A stretch of 64,000 bases of DNA from Hyposmocoma kahamanoa (lineage: Eukaryota; Arthropoda; Insecta; Lepidoptera; Cosmopterigidae). Below are positions 44,268 to 54,992 of the stretch, in pieces; the first letter of the stretch is position 1, and each line of letters opens with the position of its first letter. The notes under the pieces were generated by a model. That model ran no database searches and was not told the DNA's origin. It saw only the letters and a program-made list of their open reading frames with translations. The position numbers and the translations under genes were made by a program. The stretch covers positions 13,491,682 through 13,555,681 of the forward strand of contig NW_020654422.1 of the NCBI RefSeq assembly GCF_003589595.1, in the 5' to 3' direction.

Positions 44268-44471
44268 TTTTTTAATTAATGATATTGTTAAATATGTACC
44301 TATTTATATTAAACCTTTTAAGGAGAACCGCAAAGCGTTCCTAAATATTTTCTAAAAATATAAAATTGTTACTTTGTTTTTTTTTCGCGTTTATGTTAGT
44401 ATTCCCGAAGTTCTGATTTACGTATGAAATCAGTTAAATAAGAAAGCCACTGAACAAAAAAACGTAAATCT

Positions 44472-44477
44472 AATAAA
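44472..44477 (+). terminator. Candidate polyadenylation signal
   Basis: The first AATAAA after the NHA stop codon lies 205 bp downstream. T- and G/T-rich sequence (ATATTTGTTTATTGAG) follows 30-50 bp later. It would give a 3' UTR of about 220-240 nt. Further AATAAA motifs near 45240, 45356 and 45429 are alternatives. Confidence 0.4.
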
Positions 44478-45600
44478 CATTTCTTCTGAAGATCAGACAT
44501 TCAATATTTGTTTATTGAGATTAAGAGTGATACTGAATATCATTGCCTAATATTACTCGCATGGTCACCGTAACGTAGAACAAAATTAGAATTTTCAAAT
44601 TCTTTGTTAAGGATATATACACTTATAGATAGATACACTTGCCTACTTCAAACCAGTAAACTGGGGAGATATGACAAAAATCTCATGTTTGTTGTCATTT
44701 TTAAAAATTAGGAAACAGATTCTTGCCGAAAGAATGACGCACTGAAACAAAGGTATTGTTACCCTATCTAAAACTTGTCAAGGTAGCAAAAAAATGCAGG
44801 TGAATAGATTGTGCCATTGAAAAAATAAATCGGCGCTTGTTATCGAAAGGATTTTTTAAAGTAAAAAAGTATAATCTTCCACGAACGTCCACTGCAGAAC
44901 ATAGGCAGAGGCCCATATCTATCAGTGGACTCTTTCATGAATCGCCATTTTAAGGGGTCCTTGGATTTTGTCCAGGTACAATACTATAATAAAGGTTGAA
45001 CTACGCGCACACTGTAGACAAAATAAAATTTACTCTACTTTTGCTACTTTGTTTCTATTCTCGCTTATACTCAGCCTGCTGCTAAGCACCTTGATAAGGT
45101 CATCGGTTCACCTGGTAGCGAAACAATCAACTGCAACAAAAATTAGTGCTCGATAAACATCAATTAATCTTACTTAATTTTTTCTTTCTCTAATTTTTTT
45201 ATGTCTCTTTTATAAAAATGGTATCATAAACTTCCGTTTAATAAAAACTGTTTCTTTGGTTTCTTGTGTTGCAAGTTATTTGAGGTCATAGCTCGGTATA
45301 GCTATTCTAATTTTAAGGGACCACTTAACTATTGTGATAGATACATGCCTACTTAATTTAATAAATATTTATGTGAACCTATGTCTATCAGTATTAAGCA
45401 ATGTAAACGCATTTTTTAATGATATTTAAATAAAACCTTCAAGAGGTTTGGTTTAAGGCAATTTATTACAGTACTAAGTAAGTACTTAATTCTTGCGCAT
45501 AATAACTACTACTTATTGTTATAATTAATATTATAATAAATTTGTAACTAGGCTTATGAAATTCCATAAGAATTTAAAAAATAATAAAGTCTTGCAATAT
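44478..45600. other. No gene recognised, one short LINE remnant
   Basis: At 44880-44960 ACGTCCACTGCAGAACATAG and AGAGGCCCATATCTATCAGT form a phrase commonly seen in insect LINE ends, on the minus strand. The rest is AT-rich and unassigned. Confidence 0.35.
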
Positions 45601-46609
45601 TTGCAATAGCTCTTTGTTTTTACTTTAATATTTGCGCCATCTAGCGACTAATAATGTTACAACGATGTCGCTGAGTTCGGCGTGTGGGTAGAATTCAAGT
45701 ACGACATTTCTCACGAGGTAAGTTTCCAACTTCATTCCAAAAGTGTTTGCTCTTGAAGTAGATGGCAGTAATTAAGACAATTGTGTGGAAAGCACTAAGT
45801 TTATTACAGAATTGATAGATGCCGCTTTTTGATATAACTGCGGCAAATTTAATAATTATTATGCTATTTCTAAAGAGGTCTTGAGTTTTCGATAGCTATA
45901 ATAAAACGAATTAGAAATATAGATAGATAGACAGATAGATAACACGCATTTATTCAGCACAAATACAAACAGAAACAAAACATTTACAATCACTTCACAG
46001 AGTATAACATAAAAGCACATAGAACATTCATTCATTATTAATTTTATACACATTTATATAAAACACATACTGCGAGAAAAACAAATACTGTGAGAAAAAC
46101 AAACAAATACTATAAGAACTTATAAAATTTTGATGTACCTATGACTACAGTTTGTGCTGAAATGGACCTGACTCAGCATAAATACTGTAAACCGAGAGAA
46201 GTCAAACAGTGCTGGTTTTCTGCCAGTACCATATGGTGAGCGATCGCAGCCCAGTAAGCCATGCCACCAAAGTGCATCACACGCAAATATATATACCTAA
46301 CTCTAAATACTATATATATATACATATCAAGCAAAAGTGTGAGATGTAAAGCAAATAATGTAAATAGTGTAAGTAATGAAGGTAAGCAATACAAATAATA
46401 ACGTAAGTTTACAAACATAGTATTAAATTGTAACAATAGCCACCAAATATAAATATATATAGGTACGAAAATTCAGGTTTACAGGTATCAAACGCATTTA
46501 TTAGGGAAATATCTATGTAGCGAGACACATCTGCTCTGACAAAAGATGTTTTTTGTAATCACGCTTAAATCGTTTTTTATTATTGATATTTAATATAACA
46601 TTTTCGGAT
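45601..46609. other. No gene recognised
   Basis: Contains a GC-richer patch (CGCCATCTAGCGACTAATAA, GATGTCGCTGAGTTCGGCG) near 45635-45700 that may be an old repeat. It also contains simple runs of TATATA (46300-46330) and a tandem CAAATACTGTGAGAAAAA-like pair near 46065-46105. ORFs here are low-complexity hydrophobic artefacts. Confidence 0.4.
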
Positions 46610-46665
46610 TTAAATCGCGCATATTTGTTTATCCAAACACGATCAAAGTTTCGGGCTTACTGTGG
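46605..46665. repeat. PLE-2 terminus fragment
   Basis: TTCGGATTTAAATCGCGCAT, TATTTGTTTATCCAAACACG and AAAGTTTCGGGCTTAC match the PLE-2 left end. Confidence 0.65.
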
Positions 46666-46769
46666 AGTGATGTCACTTTACGTTTGTATGTATCTATACA
46701 GTTTCGTTCGAATATTACCTCCAGTGCAACTGAACAAGTTCCGTCAATGTGTAGCTTGATGTGCATATC

Positions 46770-46805
46770 CATCACAAGTCGTGCGCCTGGTGGGAAGCTA
46801 AGTTG
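46770..46805 (+). repeat. SINE-A scrap
   Basis: ACAAGTCGTGCGCCTGGTGG followed by GAAGCTA matches the first block of SINE-A and then stops. Confidence 0.4.
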
Positions 46806-46909
46806 GGTACACAATATCGAGTTGTAACTGTAACGTGCAGATGCAGTCTTCAATTGGACGGCTCACTGCGAACCGCACGCGTACCGCTCGCGGCAATCTC
46901 GCGAACCAC

Positions 46910-48488
46910 GTAGGGGAAAGGTGTACGAGATGATTCTTAGAGGTAAGATGATCGTTTTCAATTGTAGCGAAACTAGTAACGTCATCTAGATATTTCCTTC
47001 GGTAAAATGTAGGCCTTAATATTCCCTCTCATCAGCCAATTCGTAATAGCGATGTGAGTGACGAGTTCATGTTTGTGGAAAAAAACAAATATTGTGTGAG
47101 TTTGATCTAAGGTAAAGTTGATTAAAAGCTTATGCAACTTCCATTCTAAGCAATCAATTGCTAAGATTCTTGTGTTGGTGGCTTTGTATAATGCTCTATT
47201 TAATGGTGTGGTAACAGTAAACAGCATACAGGTTGTTTTGCCGAACAAAAAATAAAAATAACTAAATTGGGGCAAGATGATTATGGTTTTGGTGTACGAG
47301 ATGATCCGTGAGGATTATCTTGCACTGTATATATTGTTAACGGACTGTATTTATTTGTATATTTTTCTGAGTACTGAAAACTCTTAATTAAATAGCTTAC
47401 AATACGAATAAAATAGCAGAAGACTGGATTTCTTTACATAATCGATCTCGACTAATAAGAAATATAAATGTTTTCTGTTGTTTTAGACCAGGCCGCGTAA
47501 TTGTAAAAGAAAAACCATTCGTGGTGGGTGGTCGGAAGGCTATGATCTAAAGAACTAGAGGCGTAAAAAGTAGGACGCCACTTAGACCGGCAAGTAAATA
47601 GTTAGCAGTAGATACGCCTTATGTCATTGAAAAGATGGGCTAAAGGTGAAAATAAAGGGTCTGTCAGTTCAATGAAATGAAAGGTGAAAAAAAAAACTGT
47701 TTTCATCAGATGTGTTAAATAGGAAATCGAGCTCGTAAAGTACATTAAAGATATGGAGACGAGGATGGATATCAACTTGACATAAAAAAACAATATCGCT
47801 CATCCTTAAGTACCTGTAAGATATAAATTAATTAATTATTTGTTCTCGAAGTTCCGTAACTGTTGTTTCATATACCTAGATTACATGAGTGAGTACTTTG
47901 TTCAGTCTAAAAAGTTGTTGTTAGATTTGTTTCTACCAAAACCTAGAAATTTTCCTAAATAGAGGCAAGGTGATCCCCTGGATCATCTTATCCATACCCT
48001 TAGGATCATCTTGGACACCCCGGTATCCAAGACGATCCTTTAGTAGGGTTTTAAAAATATTCAAACATAATAATGAAAGATTAAAAAATAAAACGTTTTT
48101 AGTAAGACAACATGTAAATAGATAAATTTTCTATCATTCAACGCTTTTACATCTGCTTTAAGCTGAATATCTTTTAAAGTACCACCATTCTCCAGTTCAT
48201 CCAATATTTTAAATTTGTGTTTTATAATTAGATTTGCTGCAATCTTGATTTATTATGTTAAGCTCAATCATGTCCGGAGGTGAGAGCCTGGAGATCCGTG
48301 ACACAGGTCTATACCTAGTATGGACTCCAGCCTCTTGCAAAGGTATTTCAGACATTTGTATATGTATATTCTCCTTAGCAGATTAGCCATAAGAATATAG
48401 TATTAATGGAACGCCTTTGTAAAGAGATAATAAAGATGATTATTATTATTCTCCCTTAATGGGATCATCTGGTACACCTTTCCCCTAC
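46910..48488. mobile_element. 1.58-kb non-coding TIR element
   Basis: GTAGGGGAAAGGTGTAC at 46910-46926 and its exact complement at 48472-48488 are the ends. The match extends inward with one mismatch to about 27 bp. The motif GATGATC (or GATCATC) recurs just inside both ends and at about 46930-46955, 47275-47325 and 47970-48040. No transposase is present; frames at 46982-47275 and 47602-47793 have no known domain. It is best read as a non-autonomous DNA transposon of unknown superfamily. The flanks do not show a clear target duplication. Confidence 0.65.
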
Positions 48489-48574
48489 ATACTATGATTT
48501 TTGATTACATAACATGCAACGGTTACAGTTACAGCTCGCTAATGAGTACCCGGCTTTACACGTCTCTCCGTTCA

Positions 48575-48845
48575 GGTTCAGAGTTCGTCCAACCTTACTT
48601 GTTTCTGTCGCCAAGCGGTAATGTGAGCATTATTGTGTTCCGGTTTTAAAGGGTAAATAAAGGTCCTGGTGACACACATGGGACTTGTCAACTTATGTCT
48701 GGGTGACGGGCGCAGGGGCAGTTCCCTTCAGATCTTTGTGATTTAAAGCTTTGAGTGGCACAGCAACCTGTTATGGAGAGGCGTGTCGCTTACCACTAGG
48801 CGCACGACTTATTCGCTCGGTCCCTTGGTATCATAAAAAAATATT
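48575..48845 (-). repeat. SINE-A copy, nearly complete, with A tail
   Basis: GTTTCTGTCGCCAAGCGGTA, AAAGGTCCTGGTGACACACA, ACTTGTCAACTTATGTCTGG, CAGATCTTTGTGATTTAAAG, GTGTCGCTTACCACTAGGCG and the end CTTGGTATCATAAAAAAATA. Confidence 0.8.
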
Positions 48846-49756
48846 GTAATTAAAGTTGTTTTCTACGATATTCTCGAAATCTTAAATCGCGAAAGTCTGA
48901 AGTATATAAACTGACCAAAGCTACTATAAAAAATAGTTAGTATAAAATAATAGTATAAAAATTTTTGTAAGATATCGCTAAGCTTTCTGTGAAAAGTGTA
49001 AAGTTTAATTAGCAATGAGTATTTTGACTATTCATATGTAGGTATGTATGTACAGCATACAGTTAAAAACGTATTTTTGCGAAACAACTATTACATTTTC
49101 GAATTATTTATTACCTACTTAAAGAACATTTCGGAAAGGTGGGATATGTGGCGACAGCGGGCACTAAAATACACTGGTATTAAAGAAGTGTCAGGTCAAA
49201 GGCCGAGCTTAGAACTTTAGCCTGCAAAACCGGAATGAGAACTTATATTTCCAAGTACGGATGCTGGCGTCACGTCTCACGTAATGACCTCAATTATTCT
49301 TCGACCTCTAATTCGCTGACAACTTCTAATTTATTCGCCAAAGGAAAGTCTGATTGCAAATTGTTGTTCCGTTTGGGAATTCTTCAACCGTACCTTGAAT
49401 TCCTAGAACTCTTTAATGAAAAACAATTGTTGCCACTTTTATGGTGGTAGTTTTTTAAATTCATTTTGGTACAAACATTCATTACAATACATATTAATGA
49501 ATACAGAAAAAGATTGAACTATGCTATACACGTGTGCCGAATATTATACTTAAATAGCAATAACATAGGCTAAAAGGGTTTAAATTTATATAATAAAACA
49601 ATAAACATTTTTGAAGATAGTTCTGTTATGAGTAAGCAACATTTACTTACAATTTCAAATCTTTTCTTTTAAATACACTAAATTCATATAAAGTAATTGC
49701 TAATTACTTACACATTAAAAATATATAAAACAAAACACAATACAAAAATTCGATTC
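48846..49756. other. No gene recognised
   Basis: AT-rich. The frame 49235-49450 is open for 71 codons but has no recognisable motif or splice context. Confidence 0.4.
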
Positions 49757-50035
49757 GACGACCTCTATGGCCCAACGGTTTGCACTGTGGACACTGGATG
49801 AGGGGTGCCGGGTTCGATTCCCGGTAAAATCAATTTAGGAAATCAACTTTTTTCAATTCGTATCGAAAGAATTCCGTTGCTGCTCTGGTACTCATAGTAC
49901 AGTGAATTACTTAGTTTAAAACCAGGCAGTTGCTATGTTGCTCTTGATTATTACTATTACTAATCATAATTCCCGGATTTCAGAGGGAGGTATTATCCTC
50001 TCTATGTACATTGCTTTCTTGTATTTAGATAAATA
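49757..50035 (+). repeat. tRNA-derived SINE-L copy
   Basis: A-box TGGCCCAACGG at 49768-49778 and perfect B-box GGTTCGATTCC at 49811-49821. The CTGGATGAGGGGTGCCGG head is followed by a TCAATTTAGGAAATCAACTT body and a TTTAGATAAATAGAT tail. Confidence 0.75.
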
Positions 50036-50540
50036 GATATAATCGACCTATTTTTGATTTCTATTTGTAATATTGAAAGAAGAAATGTGCTTAAGTGTAT
50101 AGTTTTAACTTATGTTTAAAAAAACGCTGGTCGTAGAAGAAAGCCATAGCTGTGGAACATACGAGAATAGACTGTGATCGCGAGTGGCGCCTAACTGTCA
50201 GCCCTCCACAGCAGGAGATATTTGCAGCAGCAGATATTTGCTATTCTCGTGCTTCTAACTCGTCTACCTATCAGTCAGATATTTGTACCAATGTGACACA
50301 ATCTTCCTTGGAATAGCCACAACATAATATAAATTTGGAACACCATGCCAGCGTACTTCTAGGTCTTCGGTGATGGAAAGGTGAAGGCGGAATTAAATCC
50401 TGCAATTCCATCGCACACGTAAGATCCTGAATCATAGATCCTTTTGACATTTGAATGGTAAATAAAACAGTTTTTTTTTTAATTTCTAATTACTAGTTTT
50501 AAGGTGGGTATACCTGTTTTATATTCCTTAATAATCAAAG
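50036..50540. other. No gene recognised
   Basis: Unassigned DNA. A direct repeat AGCAG-AGATATTTGC occurs near 50210-50240. Confidence 0.35.
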
Positions 50541-50544
50541 CATA

Positions 50545-51015
50545 TAGGAAATGAAACTATTTTTCCGGATTTAAATCGCGTATATTTGTTTTTTCAAACA
50601 CACCGACGTTTCGGGCCCTTTACAGGTCCCATGGTCACGGTTGACTGAGGTGGTACAGTCTTCAACCAGTTACGTCTAATATTGATACAAACTACCCTAT
50701 TACTAACCTACTACTCATGTTTTAAAATTCATTCAATAAAATAATTTTTAAAACTTAATGTAGCATAAATTGGAATGTTTTTTTTTTTGTAAAATTAAAA
50801 ATAAGGTGTTTAATTAATAACTATTGTAACTATAGTGAAAAAATAGGGTGGTTTGCATCAATATTAGACATAAATGGTTGAACACTGTACCACCTCAGTC
50901 AACCGTGACCATGGGACCTGTAAAGGGCCCAAAACGTCGGTTTGTTTGAAAAAACAAATATACGCGATTTAAATCCGGAAAAATAGTGTCATTTCCTATG
51001 TGTAACAATCGCGAA
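50545..51015. mobile_element. PLE-2 termini-only element, complete inverted ends
   Basis: The left arm 50545-50697 (TAGGAAATGAAACTATTTTT, CGACGTTTCGGGCCCTTTAC, CCATGGTCACGGTTGACTGA) and right arm about 50853-51000 are inverted copies of about 150 bp. The 155-bp spacer matches the 3' untranslated part of the PLE-2 copy at 17680-17790 (AATTGGAATGTTTTT, AAAATTAAAAATAAGGTGTT, TTAATTAATAACTATTG). No coding sequence remains, making a MITE-like derivative of a retroelement. Confidence 0.8.
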
Positions 51016-51335
51016 AACCTAATACTCGATAATTAAAGCATAATTTTTAACTTATTTCATATAAAAAACAGAATTCATAACCGAATCTAGTTCGCTCCAG
51101 TACCTACATGCATTTATAATTTTAATTTTGATCTACAAACCTTTTCATGCATACGTTTGAAGAAAATGTATGCGAATGCAAATTGTTTTCAGACGGGATG
51201 TGAAAAATTAAAAAGTTCAGTACTATATGTTTTGCAGTTACGCAGACAGGCTTCTCGCTTTATGCTCTTTCATGTATTAAACATAACTAGGGAGTTAAAA
51301 TCATAAACAAGGTTTGTTTATGATTTTCAAACAGG
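51016..51335. other. No gene recognised
   Basis: Unassigned AT-rich DNA. Confidence 0.35.
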
Positions 51336-51339
51336 GAAG

Positions 51340-51950
51340 CAGTCAGGGTCCCAAGTCTGCTCATTCACCTCAGTTGTGTTAATGGCAGGATTTTGTACGT
51401 TTGGTATTCTGCTAAAAAAGAGTAGTCGCTTGTCAGTGGCTAACCTTGAGTTACTATTCAGCTGCCATTGCGATTTGGTATTCTGCTCTTCAATGGTGAG
51501 TCGGTGTCACGTCGATAACGTAGTCTACTAATTATTTGACATAAAAAAATACATTTCATTTAAGAACTAATTTGCAGCTTAAACGAGCTAAAAATTAAGA
51601 TATGCCTTTTGCACTGAAGTTTTAGTAAGGCAACATCATTGACTTACAAATAAATGGACGACGGGTCTAATACAAAAACCACGAAAAAAATGTCCCAAGT
51701 CAACCTATTCGAAATTTAAATTGTAATGTCATCGCAGTATCGCGCTGTCAGTCGAACAAATGAAGACTAAAGCGGAGTTTGGCGCTCTGTATACGATTTT
51801 AGCGCCTTACAAGTGCGGACACTTTTTAGCGCGGACCCGACGTCCATATAATTGTAAGTCAATGGGCAACATCGATCGTTAGTAATTGAATGAAAGCCAA
51901 CCACTGACAACTCTATTGAGACTCAACTGTCATTGCAACTAAATTTTGTT
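51340..51950. repeat. MITE-F copy
   Basis: TGTGTTAATGGCAGGATTTT, GTAGTCGCTTGTCAGTGGCT, CAGCTGCCATTGCGATTTGG and TTCAATGGTGAGTCGGTG at the left; TCGTTAGTAATTGAATGAAA and TTGAGACTCAACTGTCATTG at the right. The interior is different from the 39505 copy and contains its own inverted pair (ACATCATTGACTTACAA against TTGTAAGTCAATGGGCAAC, 51629-51870), so a second element may be nested here. Confidence 0.55.
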
Positions 51951-52870
51951 TATTAATAATTTTGGCTTGGTTACAAGTCCTTTGAGCCATGTCTTCGTTT
52001 AATTATGTTTCTGTAAATATGGCCGCCACAAAGAGGATAGGCAATTTGAGGCGTCGTGCGGCGTGAGGGGGGTATTTTAGTTCGAGATTCGTATAATTTC
52101 GCGTTTTAATCTTCGATTAAGGCATAATAGCACTATCCTATTCCATTTTAAACTAGAATTCACAAAATAATTGAAAGTCAAAATAAAAACGACACTTTTC
52201 GCTCCAAAAGGTCCAGTGCGAATCCTCTGGAACTAGATTTTAGCAGAATAACAAATATTGTTGTTCTAACAGAATAATAAATTTAAAAAAATTATTTCAA
52301 TTTTAACAGTTCGAATTCTACTTAATTAGTGATGTCCTAATGCGTTTCCGATTCGATTTTTTCATAACAATCGATTTTATTTATGAACAAATTTAAATCG
52401 TGAATGTGAGCGGGTTCAAAAAAGGAGATATTGTCTGGTTGGGCTCGTGATGTTGCGTTTGACAATTCGTGTACTCAAGAATTAATAATTAATGTTAATG
52501 GGGATGCAAGTGATGATTCTCATAAAAATAACAAAAAATAATAAAAATTTATTATAATTATTTATAATTTATTTCATTTCATTGTAATTGATTAACCAGG
52601 TACCAAAATTTATCAACTTGAATAATCTTCGATATATAATCTGTTGGTTCTATAAATACCCTAGCTAAAGAGCACGTCGTGTTACTAAAATTAAAAAATA
52701 AAAGAGTCCTGGGAGCTTACCCTAACCTTTCAAAAAACAATCTTATTTCAACGTAAGCTTATAATATTACTCATATTCGTACCATGACAAACGTATCAAC
52801 CAAGTAATGTATTATTGCTAAAGTGAGTGAAAGAACGAATGATTTCCTAATATTGTCTATTCCTTACTAA
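51951..52870. other. No gene recognised
   Basis: AT-rich DNA without recognised features. Confidence 0.4.
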
Positions 52871-52879
52871 TAATCTCAG

Positions 52880-53345
52880 TACTGAGTACTAAAACAACCG
52901 ACCTCAAAAGTACGTGGAATTACGTCTATTTGCTAAGTTTTATTGAAATATCCTTAAATTCGCCACTATACAGGACTTGACACTGGAGATAATAAAAATC
53001 GGTTCTCACTACTCAAATAATACAAAAACGCCTTGAATTGGAGAAATAGCAAAATCAACCATTAAAATAATTGCTTCTTAACAAAATTTAGGCGCTATTT
53101 ACAAAAATAAATCTTCATGCGTGAACAGCCACCCTTAGAAGTGGATGATTTCCTTCAAAATGAAATGGAACCACTATGAAAGTACCCCCTTTCCAACAAA
53201 AAAGAAAGAAAAGAGAAAGAATCATGAAAATCGGTTCACAAATCGGTATTTGTAACCCCGGTGGGTTATCGCATAACATACATACAAAAAAAAAACATGC
53301 AGTCGAATTGAGAACCTCCTCCTCCTTGAAGTCGGTTAAAAATAG
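52880..53345. repeat. MITE-D copy with internal insertion
   Basis: CAACCGACCTCAAAAGTACG to CTCCTTGAAGTCGGTTAAAA. It carries the same roughly 150-bp internal segment as the 13485 copy (GACACTGGAGATAATAAAAA, AACGCCTTGAATTGGAGAAA, CATGCGTGAACAGCCACCC). The frames at 53115-53369 and 53176-53412 are read-through. Confidence 0.7.
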
Positions 53346-53507
53346 GAAAGAAATACTATATAATGCCATCTCTTTCTTTTTTTATGTTTCGAATCGTCCT
53401 ATGGTAGTGTAATGTTAAAGTACTTAATAATAGGGGTTAAAGTATGAAATTGCCGATTTGTACTGAAAATCTAAATTGTTTATTTTTTAAATTTTTAACA
53501 AATTTAT

Positions 53508-54014
53508 TTAATCAAAATAGTTGCCATTATTATCTATACATTGCTGCCATCTAATGGGAAGGTTATTAATGCCTTTGCGATAGAACTCCGACGATCTAGA
53601 CTGCACAAACTGTGTGAAAGCATTTTGTACTGCCTCCTGGGAAGAAAACTTCTTGTCACGTAGATAATTGTCCAAATCACGAAAAAAATGGTAGTCCGTT
53701 GGAGCAAGGTCTGGTGAATACGGAGGATGACGAATGGTTTCTAACTGCAGTTCCTGAAGGGTCAAAATGGTTTCTCGTGCTGTGTGAGGTCTCGCGTTGT
53801 CGTGGAGCAATAATAGTGAAGATCGATTCATGAGTCGGGGCTGTTTTACTGCTAGTTTTGTCAACATGGTTCGGAGTTCGGCACAATAGACATCTGCCGT
53901 TATTGCTTGACCAGATCGGAGAAAACTATAGTGAATAACACCATGCTGAGACCACCAAACAGTTACCATTACCTTTTTATTGGTAAGTTTTGCTTTAGGA
54001 CACTGTTGTGGCAT
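53508..54014 (-). pseudogene. Mariner transposase C-terminal half, inverted copy
   Basis: 168 codons from MPQQCPKAK to NNGNYFD with LLHDNARPHTAR, YSPDLAPTDYHFF and the C-terminal RWQQCIDNNG. This holds the last two catalytic aspartates but neither the DNA-binding domain nor the first aspartate (CDEKW). The frame is open but truncated at the junction near 54032. Confidence 0.9.
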
Positions 54015-54048
54015 TTGACCTGGGGTCAGCCAATGGAATCATGGAAAT

Positions 54049-54912
54049 TTCGACTTAAAGAACGAGCCACGAGGAAGACCGCCCACACAGGTGAATAACG
54101 ATGAATTAAGAGAGATAGTGGAAGCCGATCCTAGTCAAACTACCCAGGAATTAGCGGCATGGTTTAACGTTACCTTACCCACAATATTGACTCACTTGCG
54201 TCAAATCAATAAAATAAAAAAATACGAAAAATGGGTGCCTCATGATTTGACTGATCTGCAGAAAGAAACGCGTGTTGAAACTTGTGTTGCCTTGTTGAAC
54301 CGGTACAGAAATGAAGGAATATTGGATCGAATTGTAACATGTGATGAAAAGTGGATTCTTTATGATAACCGGAAAAGAAAAATGCAATGGCTGACCCCAG
54401 GTCAAATGCCACAACAGTGTCCTAAAGCAAAACTTACCAATAAAAAGGTAATGGTAACTGTTTGGTGGTCTCAGCATGGTGTTATTCACTATAGTTTTCT
54501 CCGATCTGGTCAAGCAATAACGGCAGATGTCTATTGTGCCGAACTCCGAACCATGTTGACAAAACTAGCAGTAAAACAGCCCCGACTCATGAATCGATCT
54601 TCACCATTATTGCTCCACGACAACGCGAGACGTCACACAGCACGAGAAACCATTTTGACCCTTCAGGAACTGCAGTTAGAAACCATTCGTCATCCTCCGT
54701 ATTCACCAGACCTTGCTCCAACGGACTACCATTTTTTTCGTGATTTGGACAATTATCTACGTGACAAGAAGTTTTCTTCCCAGGAGGCAGTACAAAATGC
54801 TTTCACACAGTTTGTGCAGTCTAGATCGTCGGAGTTCTATCGCAAAGGCATTAATAACCTTCCCATTAGATGGCAGCAATGTATAGATAATAATGGCAAC
54901 TATTTTGATTAA
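54049..54912 (+). pseudogene. Mariner transposase, N-terminally truncated (D,D34D)
   Basis: The frame is open from at least 54049 (FDLKNEPRGRPPTQV) and continues past 54091 to the stop at 54912, about 287 codons. It holds the second half of the helix-turn-helix region, the linker WVPHDL, VTCDEKW (first D), LLHDNARRH (second D) and LAPTDYHFF (third D, 34 residues after the second), the D,D34D spacing of true mariners. A full mariner transposase is about 345 residues, so some 55-60 N-terminal residues are missing. The catalytic triad itself is intact. HDNARRH has Arg where the mariner family has Pro. Confidence 0.9.
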
Positions 54913-54992
54913 ATAAATTTGTTAAAAATTTAAAAAATAAACAAATCGGTTCAGTACAAATCGGCAATTTCATACTTTAACCCCTATTATTA

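Larger units (their letters stand above)
53425..54992. mobile_element. Mariner locus: inverted duplication of a mariner 3' half
   Basis: The outer ends are identical inverted termini (TAATAATAGGGGTTAAAGTA and complement, 53425 and 54992). Left arm 53425-54032 and right arm 54388-54992 are near-identical inverted copies of the transposase 3' half plus 3' end; the encoded parts differ at two residues. The 355-bp spacer is the middle of the transposase, joined in frame to the right arm only. No 5' end of the element remains, so both outer ends are the same (3') terminus. Confidence 0.85.

Noticed and set aside
52000..52870. Possible gene in the gap between MITE-F and MITE-D
   Set aside because: No ORF, splice pair or codon texture above background.
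54534..54743. 69-codon frame duplicated at 53677-53886
   Set aside because: A shadow of the mariner transposase in another frame; present twice because the locus is an inverted duplication.
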